Part shown: positions 56,735-64,000 of the stretch, piece by piece
How positions within the stretch are numbered: position 1 is the stretch's first letter
Layout of the letters: each line of letters starts with the position of its first letter
The notes under the pieces: generated by a model
What the model saw: the letters and a program-made list of their open reading frames with translations, nothing else
Told to the model about the DNA's origin: nothing
The model's database searches: none
Program-made: the position numbers and the translations under genes
NCBI GenBank assembly: GCA_959347315.1
Contig: OY365810.1
Location: 20,348,358-20,412,357 of the forward strand
DNA: 64,000 nt
From: Bimastos eiseni
Lineage: Eukaryota > Annelida > Clitellata > Crassiclitellata > Lumbricidae
Reading direction: 5' to 3'

Positions 56735-59217
56735 CTAAAATGCTGTCAACATTCACCAGCATCAACATCTTCTAATGCAAGTTTAACATCCAACACATCT
56801 GACTTGATATACATGTACCCACCACCTCGTAAACCAATGTATAAATTATCCGTGTAGAAGTTCACCTGGTAATTTCTAAACTACCGAAATACTTGCGAAA
56901 AACGAGCCACGATGAATACGCGCATTCCTATTTAAAATTTGAATGCCAGCTTTGTCATGCGTTTCTTTCATATTAAAGTTGTTTTGTAATGCAAACAAAT
57001 ATTAGGCGATCTATAAGCTAGACAAACTATGTGAGAGTCATTAAATGACAGATCTCAGAAATATTGCGACATAATTTATTTCCGCTACTCGAGCAATATG
57101 GCATGCAATATTTTATCGTAGGTTTAAGACAGAGTATATATATATGATTATATATATATAAATTGTGTTAACTTGATTCTATTCAAATATAAAGAAATAA
57201 ATTAATTGTCGTCATGTTACACAATAGCAAATCGATCACGAATAATCTGACATTTCGTCCAAGCAAAAATCCTTCTTGGCTGTCATTATTAGCTGTTAGT
57301 TAAGGGCTCCGTGAACTTTGAACTTTGGCTAAATGTCAAATAGATAACAAGAAGCTGTTACACGTATGACTCCCCTCCACCACCACCACCACTTTCCTCT
57401 CTTTCTCTTCCTTCTTCTATTCCTCCTCTTCCTCCTACTTAGTCTCCGTTGCATCGTTTCGAGCAGAACGTGTCCCACAAACAGATTGCTGCCACTGCGC
57501 TCAGAATCTATCGACGTAATTGCTAAGACTACGTGATAGTCACCAACGCAGTTGTGCTTAATGTATACCTATTCAATCGATGCTCATATGAAGAAAAAAC
57601 ACACAGATGTGAGTAGTTACCGGTCGATTTACATGCGCGGAAAATAATTGTAACTACAGTAGCAGCACCCAAATATTTTGTGAACATAAATTTTTTTCTG
57701 CGAAGGACAAAAAATACTCAGAATCAGTGGAGTCTGAAACCCCGAGCACCGTTTCAAAGAAATAAAAATCGATCGCTTAATGCATCCGATTAATAACCAG
57801 ATTTGTGAGAAAGAAGACATCTCGAAGAAGACGACGATTCCAAGAACTCAAGGTGAGGACTTGGTAATCGATTTGCTAGTAAAAGAAATCCAGACTCCAT
57901 GTCCTACTGGTCGAAAGCAATTTACGGTTGCCTTGAAAGAAAGCATATACTCCACAGGAATTAATCGGTAATGAGGAGCGATGGAGATAAATTAATGCAT
58001 TGTAAGACGAAACCAAGTCAGTCACCCAGCGGCAAAGAAACAATTTGACTGGAAACCACGTAGGCCTACGCGGAGTTCTCATTTTGGTTATTGATCGATT
58101 GACAGCTTGGTGCTATGACCGATCTTCAAAGACACGTGAAAGGTCACTATGAAAATTACTTATTATAAATGTAAAATTTCGGTTAGAGAAGAACATGAGT
58201 GGGTCTGTGGCCTCCATAAACATATCAGAATAAATTATAGATGAAGAAAATCGTTGACCTTTTGTAACGGGGATTTGTAACCTGACTGATCTCTCTTCGT
58301 TGTCAAGATATGATGACAATGCCGAACGAATGAATAAATGAATAAATTACCTGAGTTGTACGCGCTACACGTCATTAGTCTTGAATACCAGGCAGTGGCT
58401 ACATGTATGAGAAGGAAAGTATGGTAAACATACTGACTGGACAGTTGAACATGGAAGATAAGTGACCGATGGATTCGTTAATATAGAAAGCTTTGAGTTG
58501 TCGCACGAAGGACGAGATTGTAGGAGCTGACTCATAAGTCAAGGCATTTAATTCCAAATAGTAGCTAGAGCCTTAAGAGAAAATGTAATGGAAGAACTAA
58601 TACAGCCATGCAAAGACATATGCAACACGTCAGAGGATTTCTTACAGACCATGATGATTCCGTTATAAATAGAGGAAACCAAGTGCAATGATGTACGAAG
58701 ACCACACTTCTAATACTCACGCATGCATCCAAAATCGTACTAAGAGTGCTTGCAAAGAGAATGTAATCCTGATCAGTAACAAATGACTGTATTATAGTAA
58801 AGGACCAATATAGTTTCAGAAGGGCAAGATTCTTGACTCGACCCGACCCGAGATGCAATTGAAGCATTGTGCGTGTTGGCTGCAGAAGTATACAACGTGG
58901 GCAGGACATCTATGCATGTTTTGTGGTTTCCAAAAACGAGTAGATTGGAAGAAACACCAAGAAAGTAATATATGCATTGAGAAATATAGGGATGGACTGG
59001 AAAGACATAATTATATGATGTGCCGCATCTGAGTGGCGGACACTCATAAGCAAAACATCACGAAGAGAAGATTGCAGTAAATTTCGAGAGAATGTGAAAT
59101 GATGATATATAAAATCAAACGAGTATGAAGAACTGCCATGCGCTAAGGAAACCAGAACATTGTATTTAGTGGAAAAGATACAACATAATTTAGCAACCCG
59201 TGGACAGCCAATATATT
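56735..59217. other. Non-coding stretch, nothing recognised
   Basis: It contains a (TA)n run near 57136-57160 and a pyrimidine-rich tract at 57368-57440. Short frames here show no motif. Confidence 0.5.
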
Positions 59218-59440
59218 ATGTGGCACGATGGCTGATTGGGTAAAGCGGTCGGCCCATAACGCTCAGTGTGCGCTGAGTGATCGGACTCGACCTTTGTCCG
59301 AGGCATCACTGCGTAGGGACCTTGAACAAGTCCTTCGCGCACAATTGCTCTGTCGTACAACTGCTATTTCGCAGTCGAGGCTTGTGCACTTCTGAGCAAA
59401 AGATGCTGGAAGAAGGGCGATATCAAATTTTAGAATAAAT
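59218..59440 (+). mobile_element. tRNA-derived SINE, copy 4
   Basis: The head GTGGCACGATGGCTGATTGG has an A-box-like sequence. A degenerate B-box GGACTCGACC, then CTTGAACAAGTCCTTCGCGC, CACAATTGCTCTG and the GAAGAAGGGCGATATCAAAT tail match copy 3. Confidence 0.82.
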
Positions 59441-59867
59441 ATTGAATCTGTTGTAGCTAATAAGTCAACACAGAATACAATATTCTGAATGCTCACAGTT
59501 CCTGCAACGATGTGATGTGTGAAATGTCTGTCCATCGCAAAACTGTAATTGGATTTTCTTGTAGAATTCTACAAACAGAAACATTACAATTCTTGCACTT
59601 AAATATATTCCAGTTTCAATGTAATGATTCAGTGTCATATAAGAAACTTTGGCCTATTTTTACGTATCTTCAACTAATGCGTTAACACGTACAGTACTTG
59701 TTCCCTCTAATTTTGCGGAGCTAGTGCGCGCAAGAAATTTTTGTGTGTTCAACATTTCATAAATGGTTCACACTTCACAGGTCCACCAAGTCTAATGCGA
59801 TGCTAGTAAAAATTAAGACCATATCTAAAAGTCTAATGGCGATAAGTTATTATCAACTAGGAAAAGT

Positions 59868-59979
59868 CCCTTGTCTAAAGATAAATATGGGAAAAGTCCC
59901 TTGTCTAAAGATAAATATGGGAAAAGTTCCTTGTCTAAAGATAAATATGGGAAAAGTCCCTTGTCTAAAGATAAATATG
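59868..59979 (+). repeat. 30-bp tandem repeat, about four units
   Basis: The unit is GGGAAAAGTCCCTTGTCTAA plus AGATAAATAT, almost identical between copies, so the expansion is recent. The frame repeats MGKVPCLKIN ten residues at a time because 30 is a multiple of three. It is not a gene. Confidence 0.92.
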
Positions 59980-60062
59980 GGGACCAAACGTTTATGGATT
60001 AATGTAGGCTGCTGCCGGCTAGGAGACTCGATTTATGTAGTTTCATGGTTCCCAGAAAATTT

Positions 60063-60638
60063 GACGCCGGACAATTCGGCGTCGGACAATTCGGCGACGG
60101 ACAATTCGGCGACGGACAATTCGGCGCCGGATGAGTTTGTAGGTGTACTTAGACCAGATATCGGTATGTAGCAACTGGCATTTTTTTAAATATTCGGAAT
60201 GGGAGCGAAATAGTATTCTCCATATTATCCAACACATGTATGATTATTAGGCCCTGTAGAGACTGGTGATGACAACAACCCTAAAATATTGACTTTGAGT
60301 AATTGCGATAAAAGAGTACAGTAACATTAAGACATGGATTTATCAATTTCTACTGCCGTTAGTAAATACTATGTGAGTAAGAAACTGAAATCGATGTAAT
60401 TTGTAATATTCTTTAGTTTTCTCTACAGTCGAGGACTTCACTGGTTAGAAGGTGACACAGTCCCTATGTGTTGACTATGACTCTACAATAGCCAAACATG
60501 TGCTAGATAATATGGAGAATACTATTTCGCTCCCATTCTGAATATTTAAAAAATGATAGTTACTACATACCGATATCTGGTCTAAATACACTTATACACT
60601 CATCCGGCGCCGAATTGTCCGACGCCGAATTGTCCGGT
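60063..60638. mobile_element. Foldback element with 15-bp terminal repeats
   Basis: The left arm (60063-60238) starts with about five copies of a 15-mer GGACAATTCGGCG(N2), then ATGAGTTTGTAGGTGTACTT, ACCAGATATCGGTATGTAG and GGGAGCGAAATAGTATTCTC. The right arm (60497-60638) is its inverted counterpart with two 15-mers. About 258 bp lie between the arms. No ORF and no clear target duplication were found. Confidence 0.8.
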
Positions 60639-63600
60639 CACCAGTTTCATATAAAAAGAAATCGTGACTCGCTACATTTGCAAAAGAAATTGTGCGCACA
60701 TACTAAGTTCTTATGTGCGCTGGCTCCACGACCCGACGACATCCAAACTTCATCTCATTCAGCAATTCTATTTCAATAGACCAATGCATCGAGGTCCCGA
60801 ACACTGGATCGATTGGTTGTGATGTTGTACGTTTTGAACTGTAAGACAGCTCTATAACAAATCTGGAATTGGATTCTTTACTCTATCACTGCTGACTTCC
60901 ATAATGTAAGAGATTGAGATAATGGAGTCAAACAAAACGCAGCTCAGAAACAAGTCACCCAATTGAGCCAATCACATTTGCAGAGTTGTTGACTTGTATA
61001 ATTATATAGAGGTATGGAGGGCGAAATTCAGTCCTGGATTATTGCTCCCCATTCAATACTAAATATAGGCCTATCGCCATAAACAGCAGCTATCGAGTGA
61101 GGAAAATGATCAGACGTGAACTTGCAAATGGAACTTAATAGATATTGTCAGCGTGCGTCAAGACTCAAGAGTTCTGTTGGTAAGTATAAACATATCGTTC
61201 GCCACTGATATTGAATTCGTGAACTAACCCAGTAGTAGAGGCACATTTGATTAGGTTTATTATTTTCTATGTATCTATGCAATTAGGTTAGCGCAAACTT
61301 TTTGATCAATATAGTAATCAAACTCTCTCTAACAATCTTTAGCCTTGTTGTAAGCAATCAGTAATTACAATTACAATCCAGTAACTATAAGAATGAATAG
61401 ACCTATAGCAAAGCTGTAATATTAACCATTGCTGTAACCGCAACTAAAATAAACCTGCCAGGAGAATTATTGCACTGCAATGATATGTGAACAACGTGAG
61501 AGACAACCGGCTGGATAAAATACCAACAGACGTAGAGACGTTGACGGAGACCGAAAGACAAAGACAGAGACAGAGACAGAGACAGAGACAGAGACAGAGG
61601 TGCACAGATGTTACAACAGAAAGAGATAACAACAACAACCACAGAGGAAGAGACGACCACAAATAACCTTAATCTAGGTTTTAACCTCCGCAGATTCACA
61701 TCTCTTCTTCTTTTGAGTTGCATTTCTTGCCTAGAGCTGCAGCGGGTTAGGCTACATGAACGTCTTCCGTCCAATTGGAATCACAGCCTAATTAACCCGT
61801 TCTCGATGGACGCATTCCTGGCCGATCGGTCTCAGCGGCGGATGCACGGACGGAACATTTATTTCAGATCTCATCTTGGTTGACGAGAAGACAGGCGAGT
61901 AATTGTTAGCGGCCTTCCTGCAGTACCGATAGAAGCAGCAGCAGCACCATCACCAGCAGTAGCGCTACTGTGCCAGAAACGATGGCTAATGATAAGCCTA
62001 TGTAAGGGCACCATAAATCCAATTGAACTTGTCGGATGAGCTTTTGGCTAAAATGCCATTCGCTCACGTCTGCTGTCTGTCAGTGCATTTGCCTTATCCT
62101 CTCTTCCGCTCTATTCATTCCTGACTATTACTCTCTTTGATTAGTTATGCCTATCGTTAGCTCCCTTCCAATTTTCTTTCCAAACATAGTTAATTTTTTC
62201 ATTCACCTTTGGATTGGTCACAGCTAGATCAGTTTGGTAGAGTGCATTTTTACCAAGCAACGTTCGTCTTCATGTCTGCGTTCTGTTGGAGAGGTATAAA
62301 TCTGAAGCGTATCCATTTGCCTGGGAATATTGATATCGTAGATACGAATCTGCTGCGCTAGTAAACGAGCGCTTGACTATGAGTGACGCTTTAGAAGTTT
62401 GAAGAATACGATTCCTAACGTCCAGTTATCGCTACTGGCAGATCACTTGCACACTGATTTTCTTCGCCTCATCAAGTCTTGCGCGTACATTGTCCGCTAA
62501 TCTGGCAACTCAGTAAGTTGCAGAAATGACAACATCCGTATCACTCATGTATATTTCGCCAGCATAGTGTTAATACATCAATGCTTTAAAGACAGAGTAT
62601 ATGGATTGATCAACTGCTAAATGGATTTATGCAGACGGGTTTCCTCCTCCCTCCTGACTCTTTCGTGATGTCTACTGCTGAATTGTCGGCTTCGAGAAAA
62701 GAAAAGTAACAAGTAGGTCGTTTAGCCCGCGACCAACGGCGGCACCAACAGCCCATGACTATAGGAAAATAAGAATTTAATATCCCGCCTCCTTAATAAA
62801 AACTTGTAGTCTACTTGATATACATCTAATAACACAATTTGCTAGGGGGAAGTGGGAATATTTTCCACTGCTGATTAAACCTGACTGGAAAAATTGAAGT
62901 AAAGTTGAGGTCACCTTGAAGACCGCTTGAAGACCGCTTGGTTAATTAAACGATATAACGAATATTAGTCGTTGTCTGCTGGGGCCTCTGTAAAGGAGAA
63001 GTGAGTTATAATGTGACATGATCTACCATGAGAACTGTTGGACGACGTTTTCTCCAACTAACTTTCTAAGGAGTCTGCATTTTAGTCCAAAGCCTATAAT
63101 GGCGCACCAGGTGCACTCTTGCAGCAGCAAACAGAAGCTACCAAGCAATTGCAGCAAGCTATAGCAACTGTTTCTTCATTCTCGATGATATAAGTATCAG
63201 GTCGGCCGTGCAAATTCTCTGCTCAATGAAAACCCGTCCTAATAAACCACCAACCCATTGACAGAAACATGGACAGTCTCAAACGTCCTTCACCTTAAGG
63301 CGATCGTGAAAACGCTAGTGAGTGGCGCTTAAACGGTTTGGAGGTTACGATTATTTGGACCCCGTGAATACGACCTTTTAGGATGCCACATTTATTGTAG
63401 GTCATTTAACATCATTCTGGTCGAGGGTTCTTTTCCAGCCTCACAGAAGCCAGCGATTGATTAACATTGAGGGTTGAATGCCGATGACAATCAATTATCG
63501 TCCCATCTAAATCCTTACTTTTTATGAGAGATGGTTGAAAATATTATGTTGATTGAGTTGACATTTTATCTAAATACGGAGAAATCCTTATTATACGTTT

Positions 63601-64000
63601 AGTCTGTCTCTGAAGCGAATGCGTATTTAGATACTACTCTTTATAACAATGGCATTCTTTTAAAACGCCTTGAAAGGGTTGTTCTCTGCAGTGGCTGTGC
63701 TGTACAGATCCTCTCTTTTATATATTATAAACCTATTCCACGCTCTTTCCTCCGTGGGAATTGCTAACAACGACGCTGAAGCATGCATTCGTGGCAAAGG
63801 GAGAGAGACTGACTACTTAGCTGAGGCATCGAAGGCTCTTTGCGATTGCATGTCATTCAACCGCCTCCGGTTCAATCTAGAAGAATTTAGCTAATCTGGC
63901 TCTACCGATTGGCGTGCATAATTTGCAGCTTCTCTCCCTTAACATGATTCTTCCTCTACTCTACTTTGGAGCGTTATTTCGGTATTACGCTCGACTAGAA
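60639..64000. other. Right-hand stretch, mostly unassigned
   Basis: It contains an (AGAGAC)n microsatellite at 61565-61600. GACGCTTTAGAAGTTTG-type fragments of the hAT-associated repeat are at about 62385-62410 and about 63320-63350. A hydrophobic minus-strand frame (61908-62068) is listed separately. No further gene was recognised. Confidence 0.5.
61908..62068 (-). other. Hydrophobic open segment, possible TM or signal exon
   Basis: The minus strand is open from about 62068 and reads VSEWHFSQKLIRQVQLDLW, then CPYIGLSLAIVSGTVALLLV and MVLLLLLSVLQEGR before a stop at 61908. It could be a transmembrane segment at the end of a receptor further right, or a signal-peptide exon if initiated at the internal Met with a GTACTG donor. 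The Leu codons are mostly CTG, so it may also be chance. No family was recognised. Confidence 0.2.

Noticed and set aside
59743..60171. 142-codon frame MCSTFHKWF... with repeats
   Set aside because: It is made of the 30-bp tandem repeat and the 15-bp terminal repeats of the foldback element, not a gene.
63670..63894. 74-codon plus-strand frame near the right edge
   Set aside because: The hydrophobic start is weak, and no domain, splice context or family was recognised.

Overview
The window is animal nuclear DNA: AT-rich, with intron-split genes, SINEs, LINEs, hAT-type DNA transposons and one Polinton/Maverick. The gene families (a TRH-receptor-type GPCR and a Trk-type receptor tyrosine kinase) and the abundance of Polinton and CR1/L2-like elements suggest a marine invertebrate, possibly a deuterostome. 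The species cannot be named from the sequence. No tRNA, rRNA, CRISPR or bacterial feature was seen.

Host genes. A two-exon gene on the plus strand (9336-10364 and 13889-14260) encodes a thyrotropin-releasing-hormone-receptor-like rhodopsin-family GPCR of about 466 residues. Convergent to it, a neurotrophin-receptor (Trk)-like tyrosine kinase runs on the minus strand. Well-supported exons cover the membrane-proximal Ig domain (44016-44285), the transmembrane/juxtamembrane segment (41873-42230) and the whole kinase domain with its C-terminal tail (21935-22244, 20626-20860, 19796-19954, 17800-18117). Two phase-compatible Cys-containing exons further upstream (56540-56734, 55331-55696) may belong to its N-terminal ectodomain. 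The LRR and first Ig exons were not found. The reading phase between the Ig and TM exons shows that at least one short exon is unassigned.

Mobile DNA. The 19.6-kb intron between the Trk TM exon and the first kinase exon holds a complete Polinton (25209-40767) with about 310-330 bp terminal inverted repeats and a perfect 6-bp target duplication (GGCAAC). Its left part reads rightward: protein-primed DNA polymerase B, adenovirus-type protease, and a fibre-like protein. A leftward morphogenesis block follows: SAP/NUMOD1-like protein, major capsid protein, several conserved unknowns, a pX/pVI-like protein, a penton-like minor capsid protein and the packaging ATPase. The right end reads rightward again: zinc-ribbon/phospholipase-A2-like protein and integrase with chromodomain. 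Most genes carry stops, frame changes or lost catalytic residues, and an RT-less LINE is inserted in the polymerase, so the copy is dead but recent enough to be read. Other elements are a PHD-containing CR1-like LINE (46414-51476), an RTE-like LINE derivative inside a foldback structure (42547-43836), a hAT relic (52449-53537), a hAT-type MITE inside the GPCR intron (12833-13637), four copies of a tRNA-derived SINE, LINE tails at 3.9-6.6 kb and 11.7-14.9 kb, a possible solo LTR (23294-23674), and several large hairpins.

Repeats. A 27-bp minisatellite of about 48 units (16391-17697) lies just downstream of the Trk stop codon, between the two convergent genes. An inverted trinucleotide block (11395-11760) lies in the GPCR intron. 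The most thought-provoking host observations are a 57-bp in-frame tandem duplication of the end of a Trk kinase exon including its splice donor, a degenerate NPxY site in Trk, and a Tyr-to-Phe change at a known ligand-contact position of the TRH receptor.
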